Notes under the pieces: generated by a model
The model's database searches: none
Told to the model about the DNA's origin: nothing
Seen by the model: only the letters and a program-made list of their open reading frames with translations
In this document: positions 20,600 through 30,720 of the stretch, one piece after another
How positions within the stretch are numbered: the first letter of the stretch is position 1
Layout of the letters: each line of letters starts with the position of its first letter
Translations under genes and position numbers: made by a program
Assembly (NCBI RefSeq): GCF_047238125.1
Contig: NZ_JBDFMH010000001.1
Coordinates: forward strand, 2,294,001-2,358,000
Direction of reading: 5' to 3'
Length of the DNA stretch: 64,000 nucleotides
Origin: JBDFMH01 sp047238125
GTDB lineage: Bacteria; Pseudomonadota; Alphaproteobacteria; Sphingomonadales; Sphingomonadaceae

Positions 20600-21481
20600 T
20601 CAGTTCTCCACCGGCTCCACGTCAACCTCGACCTTGATGTCCTGGCCGTCCTGGCCGAGGAAGATGCCGTCGATCGGCGCGACATCGGCATAGTCGCGGC
20701 CGACTGCGGTTACGATATGGTCGCTGCCCATCGCGCAGGCGTTGGTGGGATCGAAGCCGATCCAGCCGCGCTGCGGGCCGCACCACAGCAACACCCAGGC
20801 GTGGGTGGCATCCGCCCCCACCAGCCTTGGCTTGCCGGGCGGCGGGATGGTGCGCAGATAGCCCGAGACATAGGCCGCCGCGATCCCGGCCGCGCGCGCG
20901 CCTGCGATCATCACCTGCGCGAAATCCTGGCACACGCCATGGCGCTTCTCGAACGCCTCGGCTGGCGGCGTATCGAAGCGGGTGGCATTGCCGTCGTAGC
21001 GGAACTCCCGCCTGATCCGCACCGCCAGCGCCAGCCCGGCTTCCACCACGCCGCGATCCTGCGCCAGTTCCTGCGCGCACCACGCCGCGATCGCGGGGAT
21101 GTGCGGAATGAGCGGCGATGGATAGAGATAATTGGCCGGTCCTTCGGGTGACAGGTCGGCGGACGCGCGCGCCAGCGCGGCGACTTCGGCAATCGTGGGA
21201 TCGTCCGCCGCGGGTTCCGGCCGCACGCGATCGACGCGGAGCCGAGACCGGCTCTCCACAACCAGTTCGCGCGCCGGTTTCTGGATCACGATTCGCTCCT
21301 GGCGGCCCGGATAGCCGGCACCACGCGCCGCACTGCGGTTCGCGGCGGGGGTCACCTCGAGCGCGAACCGCTCGACCTGCTGCCCCGGCCAGTCGATCGG
21401 CTCCAGCCGCACGTTGCAGCGCGCGAAGCTGACCGGATGAGCATAGCGAAAGCGCGTGGTGTGGCGGATCTCGTAGATCAT
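20600..21481 (-). CDS. Transglutaminase-like protease family protein
   Basis: The 293-aa protein has the bacterial transglutaminase N-terminal beta domain (IRHTTRFRY at the start) and a core domain with the catalytic triad: C in GVCQDFAQ, H in ATHAWV and D in GFDPTNA. It has no signal peptide and is probably cytosolic. Such proteins usually act as cysteine peptidases or amidotransferases. It is the last gene of a three-gene operon: its start overlaps the ATP-grasp stop by four bases (ATGA). It is constantly linked to the other two genes across bacteria, suggesting a peptide-handling or modification pathway of unknown product. Confidence 0.92.
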   Translation of the reverse strand: MIYEIRHTTRFRYAHPVSFARCNVRLEPIDWPGQQVERFALEVTPAANRSAARGAGYPGRQERIVIQKPARELVVESRSRLRVDRVRPEPAADDPTIAEVAALARASADLSPEGPANYLYPSPLIPHIPAIAAWCAQELAQDRGVVEAGLALAVRIRREFRYDGNATRFDTPPAEAFEKRHGVCQDFAQVMIAGARAAGIAAAYVSGYLRTIPPPGKPRLVGADATHAWVLLWCGPQRGWIGFDPTNACAMGSDHIVTAVGRDYADVAPIDGIFLGQDGQDIKVEVDVEPVEN

Positions 21482-23997
21482 GCCAGCACCATGCCGCTGG
21501 CGCGCAGCGTCTCTCCGCTTTGCAGGAAGAAGCGCCGACCGATCGCCTCGCTCAGCCCCAGCAGGCGGTTCTCAATCGACAGCACAGCATCCGGGCCGAG
21601 CGATGGCGCCTCCGCCGTCATCAAAACCGCCGCCAACTCCTGCGCGCGCCGGTGCTGATCCTCGGCCATGCCGTCCTGGCGCAGCGATGGCAGCGCGGCC
21701 AGATGCAGCCCAATCCGTTCGATCTGATAGGCCAGGCTGCGCGGGTTTGACGGGTCGAGCGCGACCAGATCGCGCACCGGCACCAGCGCGATCCCCGCGA
21801 CATAGCGCGCCCTGTAGCTGATCTGGCTATCCGCCAGATCGAGCAACGCCGTCAGATCGTCGGCCGAGGCATCGTCGCGCGCGAAATGCCGCATCAACCG
21901 GCACATCAACACTGCCCGCTCGATCCGCCGGCCGATATCGTGGAAACGCCAACCGGCGTTGCGCGCCATATTTTCCGAAGCGAGCCCTGCCAGCGCCGAG
22001 AAACGTTCCTGCAGGTCGGTCGCGCGGCCGAGGATGGTGGCCGGGTCGAGCCCCGCAAGCGGCGGCAGCGGCTGATCCAGCAGCCGCCAGACGTCGGCCG
22101 AAAGCCGCTCGCGGATGCCCTCGCCGATCGTCCGCACGCTGGTGAGCAGCGATCGCACGCTGGCGGCACCGGCGCCGTCATAGGCGGCGTGCGCCAGTTC
22201 GGGGACGTCGTGGATCGACCCGCCTTCCTCCTCATCGTCCTCATCGTCCAGCTTGGCTGCACCCGATGAGACCAGCAGCCCCGCCAGCCGATCGAGCGTG
22301 AGCGCGGACAGCGCGGCGCCACCATCGACGTCGATCGAACCGCCGAGCGCCGCGCGGATCAGCCGCAGCGTGCCTTCCCCGCGCTCCAGATAGCGGCCCA
22401 GCCAATAGAGATTGTCGGCGGCGCGGCTGGGCAACGTGCCGGGGTTGCGCCGGATCGCGACATGCGGCGACATCAGCGTGATCGCCTCCGACGGCTCGCC
22501 CCCGACGATGCAGACATCGGCGGAGAAGGCGCCGTCGCCCATCACCGCGGCGCGAACGTCGGCCGCATCGGACAGCCGTGCGAACCCGCCGGGCATCACC
22601 GTCCAATGGCCATTGGCGTCGCGCGCCGCGAATACGCGCAGCGAAAAGGGGCGCGGCACCAGCGTGCCATCGACCGCGGACGGCATGGTCGAGAGGCGAA
22701 CGACTTCCTGGCCGACATAATCCTGCGGGCGGAGCGCCATCGCCTCTTTCAGCCGCGCGCGGCCGGCACCGGCGAGCCCCGCGCCCAGCACGGGCTCGAT
22801 CCCGTCCAGCCCCGCCACCGCCGCGCCGAACGCAGGCCCGATCAGCAGCCGGTCCAGTTCCTGCTCAACATGGCCTCGCTCGCGTGGCTGGCCAGCCCAC
22901 CAGGTCGCGATGTTGGGCAGCGACAGCGGTTCGCCCAGCAGCCGCCGGGCCAGCATCGGCAGGAAGGCCGAAAAGGCCGCGCTTTCGACGATGCCCACGC
23001 CCGGCGCGTTGGCGATCACCGCCACGCCATTGTCCATCGCATCCATCAGCCCGGGCACGCCGATCGCGGACCGGTTATCGAACGCCAGCGGATCCAGGAA
23101 GCGCGCATCCATCCGCCGCCACAGCGCGTCGATCCGCTTAAGCCCTTCGATCGTGCGGACGTAGAGTTGGCCGTCGCGCACCGCCAGATCGGCCCCTTCG
23201 ACGAGCAGCAGGCCAAGATAGCGGGCAAGGTGGGCCTGTTCGGCATAGCTCTGATTGTAGCGGCCTGGGGTCAGCAGTCCGATTCGCGGATCGGATCGCC
23301 GGCACGACGCCGCCAGCCCTTCGCGGAATGCCTGGAAGAAGCCGGCCAGCCGCTGCACGTTGAGCCGGGTCTGCAGCGTGCCCATCACGCGGGTCGCTGC
23401 CAGCCGGTTTTCCAGCGCATAGCCGGCCCCGGTCGGGCTGCGGACATGATCCGCCAGCACCCGCCAGTCGCCATCCGGTCCGCGCGCGATATCGGCGGCG
23501 TAGATGTGCAGCCAGCGCCCGCCCGGCGGCGCAACCCCCACCATCCGCCGCCAGAAATGCGGGCTGCCTGTGACTAGCGATCCCGGGATCAGTCCGCGGG
23601 AAACCAGCGTCTGCGGCCCATACAAGTCGGCGACCAGCCGCTCCAGCAGCTCGGCCCGCTGGCAGATGCCCGCTTCGATCCCGGCCCATTCATCCTCGCC
23701 GATCAGCAGCGGAACGCCGGAGACCGGCCAGCGCCGCTCCTCGCTCTCGCCCGGCAACCGGAACGCCGTGCCGATCTCGCTGACCTGGCGACCGATCCGA
23801 TCCTGCAGCCGGCCAAGATGGCCGTTGGTGATCTCGGCGATGCCGTCGAACAGGGTGCGCCACCAGCGCGCGCCGCGCCGCAGATCGCCTTGCAGCACAT
23901 CGCCCGTGCCCGCGCGGGTGAGATAGCTGGCGAGCCAGCCCTCCCCCCAGCCGGGCATCCCGGGCAGCTGCGCCATCGGATCCATCAGGCTCGCCAC
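21478..23997 (-). CDS. Circularly permuted ATP-grasp / alpha-E domain fusion
   Basis: The 839-aa protein fuses a circularly permuted type-2 ATP-grasp domain (about 1-480) with a C-terminal alpha-E domain (about 500-839; RAADNLYWLGRYLERGE marks its start). In many bacteria these are separate adjacent genes, so this is the fused form. ATP-grasp enzymes form amide or peptide bonds through acyl-phosphates. Together with the transglutaminase-like neighbours, this predicts synthesis and trimming of a peptide tag or small peptide, not yet characterised. A gap of 22 bases separates it from the upstream DUF2126 gene. Confidence 0.88.
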   Translation of the reverse strand: MASLMDPMAQLPGMPGWGEGWLASYLTRAGTGDVLQGDLRRGARWWRTLFDGIAEITNGHLGRLQDRIGRQVSEIGTAFRLPGESEERRWPVSGVPLLIGEDEWAGIEAGICQRAELLERLVADLYGPQTLVSRGLIPGSLVTGSPHFWRRMVGVAPPGGRWLHIYAADIARGPDGDWRVLADHVRSPTGAGYALENRLAATRVMGTLQTRLNVQRLAGFFQAFREGLAASCRRSDPRIGLLTPGRYNQSYAEQAHLARYLGLLLVEGADLAVRDGQLYVRTIEGLKRIDALWRRMDARFLDPLAFDNRSAIGVPGLMDAMDNGVAVIANAPGVGIVESAAFSAFLPMLARRLLGEPLSLPNIATWWAGQPRERGHVEQELDRLLIGPAFGAAVAGLDGIEPVLGAGLAGAGRARLKEAMALRPQDYVGQEVVRLSTMPSAVDGTLVPRPFSLRVFAARDANGHWTVMPGGFARLSDAADVRAAVMGDGAFSADVCIVGGEPSEAITLMSPHVAIRRNPGTLPSRAADNLYWLGRYLERGEGTLRLIRAALGGSIDVDGGAALSALTLDRLAGLLVSSGAAKLDDEDDEEEGGSIHDVPELAHAAYDGAGAASVRSLLTSVRTIGEGIRERLSADVWRLLDQPLPPLAGLDPATILGRATDLQERFSALAGLASENMARNAGWRFHDIGRRIERAVLMCRLMRHFARDDASADDLTALLDLADSQISYRARYVAGIALVPVRDLVALDPSNPRSLAYQIERIGLHLAALPSLRQDGMAEDQHRRAQELAAVLMTAEAPSLGPDAVLSIENRLLGLSEAIGRRFFLQSGETLRASGMVLA

Positions 23998-24019
23998 TCG
24001 TCGCGATCGCGGCTCGCCC

Positions 24020-27000
24020 TCACGGTGCGGGTGTCCGCAGATCCAGCGTCAGCGGAAATTCGTTCACGCGCTCGGCGGGCGGCATCGCGATCGTGCCGGG
24101 GGTATGGCCCTGCGTCTGGAAGCGGGCCTTGCGCCGCGCTTCCGCCTCATAATCGTTGACCGGCACGCCATCATAGGCGCGCCCGCCGGGATGCGCGACA
24201 TGATAGACGCCGCCGCCCAGCGATCGCCCGTTCCAGCGATCGAGCAGATCGATGGTCAGCGGGGCGTTGGCGGGCAGCCGCGGGTGCAGGCAGTTGGCCG
24301 GCGCCCATGCCTTGTAGCGTACCCCCGCCACCGCCTCACCCGGCACCCCGGTCGGCGTCATCGGGGCCGGGCGGCCGTTGACCGTCACCACATGGCGCTC
24401 GGGCACCAGCCCCTGTGCGCGCAGCTGCAGCCGCTCGGTCGAGCTGTCGACATAGCGCACTGTGCCCCCGATCGCCCCGGTTTCGCCCAGCACGTGCCAC
24501 GGCTCCAGCGCATGGCTGACTTCGAGGCGGACGCCGCCCGCCACGATCTCGCCATGCACCGGGAAGCGGAACTGGCGCTGCGCCTCGAACCAGGCGGGAT
24601 CGAAGTCATAACCGGCGGCACGCAGATCGCCCAGCACGTCCAGGAAATCCGCCCATACGAAGTGCGGCAGCAGGAACCGATCGTGCAGGCTGGTGCCCCA
24701 GCGCACCAGCCCGCCGGTCTGCGGGGTGCGCCAGAACCAGGCGGTCATCGCGCGTAGCAACAACTGCTGGGCCAAGCTCATGCGGGGCTCGGGCGGCATC
24801 TCGAACCCGCGAAACTCGACCAGGCCGAGCCGGCCGGTCGGCCCGTCGGGGGAGAACAGCTTGTCGATGCAGATCTCGGTGCGGTGAGTGTTGCCGGTCA
24901 CATCCACCAGCAAGTTGCGGAACAGCCGATCGACCACCCACGGCGCAGGCGCTTCCCCTTCACCGGCCGCTCCGGAAAAGGGATGGGGCACCTGTGCCAG
25001 CGCGATCTCAAGCTCGTACAGCCCGTCGTGCCGCGCCTCGTCGATCCGCGGTGCCTGGCTGGTCGGGCCGATGAACAGGCCGGAGAACAGATAGCTCAGC
25101 GACGGATGGCGCTGCCAGTAGAGGATGAAGCTCTTCAGCAGATCGGGGCGGCGGATGAACGGCGAATCGGTCACCTGCCTGCCGCCCAGAACCAGGTGAT
25201 TGCCGCCGCCAGTGCCGATCGCGCGGCCGTCGATCATGAATTTGTCCGCGGTCAGCCCACACTGGCGCGCTTCCTCGTACAGCGTCTCGGTGATCTCGCG
25301 GGTCTCAGCCCAGCTGCCCGCCGGCTGCACGTTGACCTCGATCACACCGGGATCGGGGGTCACCTTCAGCACGTTGATCCGCGGATCGGGAGGCGGCGGA
25401 TAGCCTTCGATGCGCACCGGCAGGGCGAGCCGTACAGCGGTCTGCTCGATCGCCGCGATCAGCTCGAGATAATCCTCCAGCGTCTCGACTGGCGGCAGGA
25501 ACACCGCGAAATGATCGCCGCGCGGCTCGGCGGTGATTGCGGTGCGCACCGCGCCTTCGATGATGTGCTGCTCGACCCGCGCCTGCGCGCCGGGGCCCGC
25601 GGCGGGCGCTACCTGTTCGACGCGCTGGGCGGGCTCGGCCGCCGCCGTTTCAGGCGCAGCCGTCTGCGGGCGCTGATCGAATGCGTCGGCCAGCGGCGCG
25701 CGCGGTTCGGTCGTGTCGCGGACGTGAATATAGGGATAATCGGCCGGCGGCACGAACGGCAGCGATCCCAGCGGCAGCCGATAGCCGAGCGCGCTGTCAC
25801 CCGGCACCGCGAACAGCTTGCCGCGCCGCAGCCGCCAGCGCTCGGACTTCCACCCGCCCTGGTCGCGCGCCTGCCAGCGCTGGATCGGCAGCACATAACC
25901 GACCGGCCGGGAAAGGCCGCGCTCGAACGCGGTCACCATTCGCTGGCGCGCTTCGGGATCCTCGATCTTCGGGTCGGTCGGATCGACATTGGCGGGCAGC
26001 TGGGCTTCCTTAACCGCCCATTCCAGCCCGTCCTCATAAGCCGGCTGGACATAGTCCGCCCCCACCCCCAGCGTCTCAGCGACGCCGGTCATCAGCTCCT
26101 CGGCATCGGTGGGCGTCACCGGCGCGCCGTCCGAATGGCTGGCGGCGATCAGCGCATCGTCGCGCCAAATCGGCACGCCATCGGTGCGCCAATAGACCGA
26201 ATAGCCCCAGCGCGGCAGGCTTTCGCCCGGATACCATTTGCCCTGGCCGTGATGGAGCAGCCCGCCGGGCGCGAAACGCTGGCGCAGGCGGCGGATCAGG
26301 CGATCGGCATAGCCCGCCTTGGTCGGGCCGACCGCATCGCCATTCCATTCGGGCGCCTCGGGATCATCGACCGCGACGAAGGTCGGCTCGCCGCCCGTCG
26401 TCAGCCGCACGTCCTGGCTCACCAGATCGCGGTCGACCTGCTCGCCCAGCGCATCGAGCGCGGCCCAGCGCTGATCGGTGAAGGGCGCGGTGATGCGCAC
26501 CGCCTCCGCGATCCGCTGCACGCTCATCGCGAAGTCGAAATCGACATGCGCGGGCTCGAGCAGCGCGCCGGAGATCGGCGCGGCCGAGCGGTAATGCGGC
26601 GTCGCCGCTAGCGGGATATGGCCTTCACCGGCGAACAGGCCGGACGTCGCGTCGAGCCCGATCCAGCCCGCGCCCGGCACATAGAGTTCGGCCCAGGCGT
26701 GGAGATCGACGACGTCCTGCGCGACGCCTTTCGGCCCGTCGACCGCCACGACATCCGGCGTCAGCTGGATCGAATAGCCCGACACGAAGCGCGCCGCGAA
26801 CCCCAGACGACGCGCGAGATTGACCAGCAGCCACGCCGAATCGCGGCACGATCCCATCGCCGCCGCCAGCGTCTCCTCGGGCGGCTGGGTGCCCGCCTCC
26901 ATCCGGATCACATAATCGACCCGCGCATTCACTGCCCGGTTGAGCTCGACCAGCATGTCGATCGTGCGCATCCGCGTATTAGCATATTCCGCCGCGAACG

Positions 27001-27382
27001 CCTCGAACAGCGGGCCGCCCAACTCCACCGTGAAATAGGCGGCGAGATCGCTCGCCAGATCGGGGGCGTAGGTGAACGGAAACGTCTCGGCATAATCCTC
27101 GACGAAGAAGTCGAACGGATTGATCACCGTCAGATCGGCGATCAGGTCGACCTCGATCCGGAACTCGGTCGCACGCTCGGGAAAGTTGATTCGCGCCAGC
27201 CAATTGCCGTGCGGATCCTGCTGCCAGTTGATGAAATGCCCGGCAGGCGCGATCTTCAGCGAATAGTTGGGCACCGCCGTCCGGCTGTGTGGCGCCGGCC
27301 GCAGCCGGATGACCTGCGGGCCGAGGAAGACCGGCTTGTCATAACGATAAGCGGTGAGGTGATGAACGGCGGCCTGGATCAT
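24020..27382 (-). CDS. Large transglutaminase / DUF2126 protein
   Basis: The 1120-aa protein has an N-terminal transglutaminase unit (about 1-290) with C in GSCRDSAWLL, H in DLHAWAELY and D in GLDATSG. A long DUF2126 region fills most of the rest and is recognisable by LTTGGEPTFVA, GKWYPGESLPRWGY and GTGGGNHLVLGG; the region is of unknown fold and function. This is the usual length for the family. It is the first gene of the operon with the ATP-grasp/alpha-E and smaller transglutaminase genes. Confidence 0.9.
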   Translation of the reverse strand: MIQAAVHHLTAYRYDKPVFLGPQVIRLRPAPHSRTAVPNYSLKIAPAGHFINWQQDPHGNWLARINFPERATEFRIEVDLIADLTVINPFDFFVEDYAETFPFTYAPDLASDLAAYFTVELGGPLFEAFAAEYANTRMRTIDMLVELNRAVNARVDYVIRMEAGTQPPEETLAAAMGSCRDSAWLLVNLARRLGFAARFVSGYSIQLTPDVVAVDGPKGVAQDVVDLHAWAELYVPGAGWIGLDATSGLFAGEGHIPLAATPHYRSAAPISGALLEPAHVDFDFAMSVQRIAEAVRITAPFTDQRWAALDALGEQVDRDLVSQDVRLTTGGEPTFVAVDDPEAPEWNGDAVGPTKAGYADRLIRRLRQRFAPGGLLHHGQGKWYPGESLPRWGYSVYWRTDGVPIWRDDALIAASHSDGAPVTPTDAEELMTGVAETLGVGADYVQPAYEDGLEWAVKEAQLPANVDPTDPKIEDPEARQRMVTAFERGLSRPVGYVLPIQRWQARDQGGWKSERWRLRRGKLFAVPGDSALGYRLPLGSLPFVPPADYPYIHVRDTTEPRAPLADAFDQRPQTAAPETAAAEPAQRVEQVAPAAGPGAQARVEQHIIEGAVRTAITAEPRGDHFAVFLPPVETLEDYLELIAAIEQTAVRLALPVRIEGYPPPPDPRINVLKVTPDPGVIEVNVQPAGSWAETREITETLYEEARQCGLTADKFMIDGRAIGTGGGNHLVLGGRQVTDSPFIRRPDLLKSFILYWQRHPSLSYLFSGLFIGPTSQAPRIDEARHDGLYELEIALAQVPHPFSGAAGEGEAPAPWVVDRLFRNLLVDVTGNTHRTEICIDKLFSPDGPTGRLGLVEFRGFEMPPEPRMSLAQQLLLRAMTAWFWRTPQTGGLVRWGTSLHDRFLLPHFVWADFLDVLGDLRAAGYDFDPAWFEAQRQFRFPVHGEIVAGGVRLEVSHALEPWHVLGETGAIGGTVRYVDSSTERLQLRAQGLVPERHVVTVNGRPAPMTPTGVPGEAVAGVRYKAWAPANCLHPRLPANAPLTIDLLDRWNGRSLGGGVYHVAHPGGRAYDGVPVNDYEAEARRKARFQTQGHTPGTIAMPPAERVNEFPLTLDLRTPAP

Positions 27383-27430
27383 GCGATCACTGCACCACAG
27401 CCGCTTGTGCAGCGCAATAAGCGTGTCGGT

Positions 27431-28021
27431 TCATTCTTTCAGCCACGCGACGGCATAGAGCGCGACACCAAGAATGACCCAAGCCACGGCGATCGGCCGA
27501 ATGCGCCGGTTATGAAGCCGCGCGGTGGGCGGATTGGCACGATTGACGGCGATGAGCGTCGGTACGAGAAACAGGGGCTCGGCCATGTTCAGCAATAATA
27601 AGGCCCGATGCCAATTGTCGGCATGGCCGCTCAAAATATTTGTGATCGATACGATGACGAAGCCGAAGACGCCGACCATCCCGATCCACCGCGCGATCGG
27701 GGGTGCCGCCTGGCGGTTGGCTTGATCGAACAGCGGCTTCACCCAGAAGACTGCGAAGATCGCGCGCCAGATTGGACGAATGGCGACTTGTCCCACTGTG
27801 CGGAACCGCCTCCAGCACCGCCATTGCCAGTAGAAGTGATAGACGCCGAATGTACTGATCGAGAGGATCAGGAACTTCGGTACCGGCACTGGATAGAAGC
27901 GCTCGTCGGTGAGTGCCCGGGCTTCCGATGCACGCGCGTGACGAACGCTGAGCCAGACCAGAAGGAAGAGGAATGCTGTGGCGACGAGCAGGCTCCCCCG
28001 CTCGGCATCTGCGTCCGTCAC
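27431..28021 (-). CDS. Hypothetical membrane protein
   Basis: The 196-aa protein has about five hydrophobic segments, including LLVATAFLFLLVWL at the N-terminus, FLILSISTFGVYHFYWQW and IAVAWVILGVALYAVAWL. The FGVYHFYWQW segment resembles the YxxYWxY signature of DUF4234-type small membrane proteins, but I do not assign a function. The start is GTG 28021 with a G-rich ribosome binding site. It is not obviously linked to its neighbours. Confidence 0.7.
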   Translation of the reverse strand: MTDADAERGSLLVATAFLFLLVWLSVRHARASEARALTDERFYPVPVPKFLILSISTFGVYHFYWQWRCWRRFRTVGQVAIRPIWRAIFAVFWVKPLFDQANRQAAPPIARWIGMVGVFGFVIVSITNILSGHADNWHRALLLLNMAEPLFLVPTLIAVNRANPPTARLHNRRIRPIAVAWVILGVALYAVAWLKE

Positions 28022-28122
28022 GCCACAAAGCCCCCCGACCTGCCCCGCACGGACCGTGGCCGATCGCGATCACGGGCGCAACGTCTGCTTCATTCCCGCC
28101 GCCCGATCGCCTATGGCGCGGC

Positions 28123-28710
28123 ATGGCCGATGATCCGCATACCCTGTTCGACGCCTGGCTTGCCGAGGCAGAGGCGAGCGAACCGAACGATCCGAATGCG
28201 ATGGCGCTGGCCACCGCCACTGCCGGCGCGGCTCCGTCGGTGCGGATGGTGCTGCTGAAGGGCCATGATGCCGGCCATCCCGGCGGTTTCATATTCTACA
28301 CCAATCTCGAAGGGCGCAAGGCCGGCGAGATCGCCGCCAATCCGCAGGCGGCGTTGCTGTTCCACTGGAAATCGCTGCGCCGACAGGTGCGCATCGAAGG
28401 TGCGGTCGAACGCGTCGACGATGCCCGCGCCGATGCCTATTTCGCGACGCGCGGGCGCGATTCCCAGCTCGGCGCCTGGGCGTCGGATCAGTCCCGCCCG
28501 CTCGACGATCGCGCCACATTCGAGCATCGGTTCGAGGAAGCGCGCGCCCGCTTCGAAGGTGGGCCGGTACCGCGCCCGCCGCACTGGTCCGGGTTTCGCG
28601 TGGTGCCGGATCGCATCGAATTCTGGCTGGATCGCGCCCACCGGCTGCACGAACGCCGGCTGTTCGTCCGCACGCCCGACGGGTGGGACGAAGGCCTGCT
28701 CTACCCCTGA
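28123..28710 (+). CDS. pdxH: Pyridoxine/pyridoxamine 5'-phosphate oxidase
   Basis: The 195-aa FMN enzyme oxidises pyridoxine or pyridoxamine 5'-phosphate to pyridoxal 5'-phosphate. Family marks are RMVLLKGHD, FYTNLEGRKAGE, LLFHWKSLRRQVRIEG, and the C-terminal dimerisation segment HWSGFRVVPDRIEFW ending RLHERRLF. The length is slightly short but complete. ATG 28123 is chosen because the earlier in-frame region is not protein-like. The PhzF gene follows after 18 bases. Confidence 0.96.
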   Translation: MADDPHTLFDAWLAEAEASEPNDPNAMALATATAGAAPSVRMVLLKGHDAGHPGGFIFYTNLEGRKAGEIAANPQAALLFHWKSLRRQVRIEGAVERVDDARADAYFATRGRDSQLGAWASDQSRPLDDRATFEHRFEEARARFEGGPVPRPPHWSGFRVVPDRIEFWLDRAHRLHERRLFVRTPDGWDEGLLYP

Positions 28711-28728
28711 ACTCCGGAGACTGCCGCC

Positions 28729-29523
28729 GTGCCCGATTATCGCCTGATCCAGGTCGATGCCTTTGCCGATCGCCCGTTCACCGGCAATCCCGCCGCGGTG
28801 ATGCCGCTCGATGCGTGGCCGGAAGATGATCTGCTGCAAGCGATCGCCGCCGAGAATAATCTGGCGGAGACCGCTTTCACCGTGCCGGCATCGGGCGAGG
28901 AAGCGGACTATGAACTGCGCTGGTTCACCCCGCAGGTCGAAGTCGCGCTGTGCGGCCATGCCACGCTTGCATCGGGCCATGTGCTGCTGGGCGATGATCC
29001 GGCGCTTGCCACCATCCGCTTCGCCACCCGCAAGTCCGGCATCCTAACAGTGACGCGCGCGGGCGCCGGCTATCGGATGGTGCTGCCCGCCTGGCCGACC
29101 GAGCCGCGCGATTTGCCGCAGGTGACAGCCGCACTCGGCGGCAATCCGGTCGAGACGCGGTGGCGCGCGGGCGACTATTCGCTGGTCGTCTATGGCAGCG
29201 AGGCGGAGATCCGCGCGCTCGATCCCGATTTCCGAGCGCTGGGTGCATTGGGCGATACGCTGTTCATCGCCACCGCGCCCGGCGACGAGTGCGATGTGGT
29301 CAGCCGCGTGTTCGCGCCGGGCGCCGGCATCGACGAGGACCCCGTGACCGGTTCCGCCCACGCGATCCTGACTCCCTACTGGACCGAGCGGCTCGATCGC
29401 GCGACCTTCACCGCCTGGCAGGCGTCGCCACGCGGCGGCGGCATGACCTGTGCGCTGGAAGGCGAAACGACACTGATCGACGGTAACTGCGTGACGGTGA
29501 TCGAAGGGGTGATGCGGCTATAG
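28729..29523 (+). CDS. PhzF-family isomerase/epimerase-like protein
   Basis: The 264-aa protein has the family's N-terminal QVDAFADRPFTGNPAAV, the catalytic-glutamate segment NLAETAF, and CGHATLASG. The GSAH motif is at about 205. PhzF-type enzymes include diaminopimelate-epimerase-fold isomerases such as that of phenazine synthesis. Most genomic copies have no known substrate, and nothing here suggests phenazine genes. The start is GTG 28729. Confidence 0.9.
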   Translation: MPDYRLIQVDAFADRPFTGNPAAVMPLDAWPEDDLLQAIAAENNLAETAFTVPASGEEADYELRWFTPQVEVALCGHATLASGHVLLGDDPALATIRFATRKSGILTVTRAGAGYRMVLPAWPTEPRDLPQVTAALGGNPVETRWRAGDYSLVVYGSEAEIRALDPDFRALGALGDTLFIATAPGDECDVVSRVFAPGAGIDEDPVTGSAHAILTPYWTERLDRATFTAWQASPRGGGMTCALEGETTLIDGNCVTVIEGVMRL

Positions 29524-29525
29524 CC

Positions 29526-30632
29526 TCAGGCCGCCAAAGCGGCTTCCGCGGCGAAGGTCTCCGCGATCCAGCCGCCGCCCAGCACGCGATCCCCGGCGTA
29601 GAGCACCGCGGCCTGGCCGGGCGCCACGCCATATTCGGGTGCGTCGAAGCGCAGCAGCCCGCCATCGAACCGGGCCGGGGCGGGCTTTGCCATCGATCGC
29701 ACCTTGGCGGTCAGCGGACCCTGATCGCCGCCGATCCAGTTGATGTCCTGCAGCCGGCATCCCGCCACCGCCAGCGCGCGCCGCGGGCCCACCACCACGC
29801 GCCGCGTCTCCGGCTCCAGCCGCACGACATAGAGCGGCTCGGCCGTGCCGCCGATCTGCAGGCCGCGGCGCTGGCCAACCGTGAAGTTGATCATCCCCTG
29901 GTGCCTGCCTAGCACCTGGCCCTCCGCATCGACGATCTCGCCGCCCTCGGCCGTCTCGGGCCGCAGCTTGCGGACGATTCGGGCATAATCGCCGTCAGGC
30001 ACGAAACAGATATCCTGGCTGTCGGGCTTTGCTGCGATTCCCAGCCCATGTTCGGCGGCGATCTCGCGCACCCGCGCCTTTGGCAACCCGCCGAGCGGGA
30101 AGCGAAGATAGTCGAGCTGTGCGGCGGTCGTGGCGAACAGGAAATAGCTCTGGTCGCGCGCCGGATCGGCGGCGCGGTGCAACTCGGCACCGGCAACACC
30201 CGCCACGCGCCGCACATAATGACCGGTCGCCAGGCAATCGGCGCCCAGATCGCGCGCGATCCCGAACAGGTCGGTGAACTTCACGCCCTGATTGCAGCGC
30301 ACGCACGGGATCGGGGTGCGGCCGGCGGCATATTCGTCGGCAAAATCGGCCATCACCGAATCGCGGAACCGGCTTGCATAATCGAACACATAATGGGCGA
30401 TGCCGAGCCGATCGGCGACCGCGCGGGCATCGCGGATGTCCTGGCCCGCGCAGCAGCTGCCGGTGCGCCCGACCGCCGCGCCATGATCGTAGAGCTGCAG
30501 CGTCACGCCAATCACCTCGGCGCCGCTGGCGGCGGCGAGCGCGGCGACCACCGAGCTGTCGACCCCGCCCGACATGGCGACGACGATGCGGCTGGCCGCT
30601 GCCGGCCGGTCGAGCTGGAAATCCGCGTCCAT
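29526..30632 (-). CDS. mnmA: tRNA-uridine 2-sulfurtransferase
   Basis: MnmA thiolates U34 of tRNA-Lys, -Glu and -Gln (2-thiouridine). The 368-aa protein has the PP-loop ATP motif SGGVDSS at about residue 22, the catalytic cysteines in PIPCVRCNQGVKF and SQDICFVPDGDY, and the C-terminal TFTVGQRRGL beta-barrel domain. I start at ATG 30632 because the PP-loop lies close behind it. It is convergent with the PhzF gene, with two bases between stops. Confidence 0.96.
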   Translation of the reverse strand: MDADFQLDRPAAASRIVVAMSGGVDSSVVAALAAASGAEVIGVTLQLYDHGAAVGRTGSCCAGQDIRDARAVADRLGIAHYVFDYASRFRDSVMADFADEYAAGRTPIPCVRCNQGVKFTDLFGIARDLGADCLATGHYVRRVAGVAGAELHRAADPARDQSYFLFATTAAQLDYLRFPLGGLPKARVREIAAEHGLGIAAKPDSQDICFVPDGDYARIVRKLRPETAEGGEIVDAEGQVLGRHQGMINFTVGQRRGLQIGGTAEPLYVVRLEPETRRVVVGPRRALAVAGCRLQDINWIGGDQGPLTAKVRSMAKPAPARFDGGLLRFDAPEYGVAPGQAAVLYAGDRVLGGGWIAETFAAEAALAA

Positions 30633-30720
30633 GCCGCGCCAGATAGGCGATCGCGTGCGCGAACCCAAGCGCCGTGCCGATTTACGGGGCTTTCAGCCTT
30701 TGTCGTTAGGCAGGACGGCG

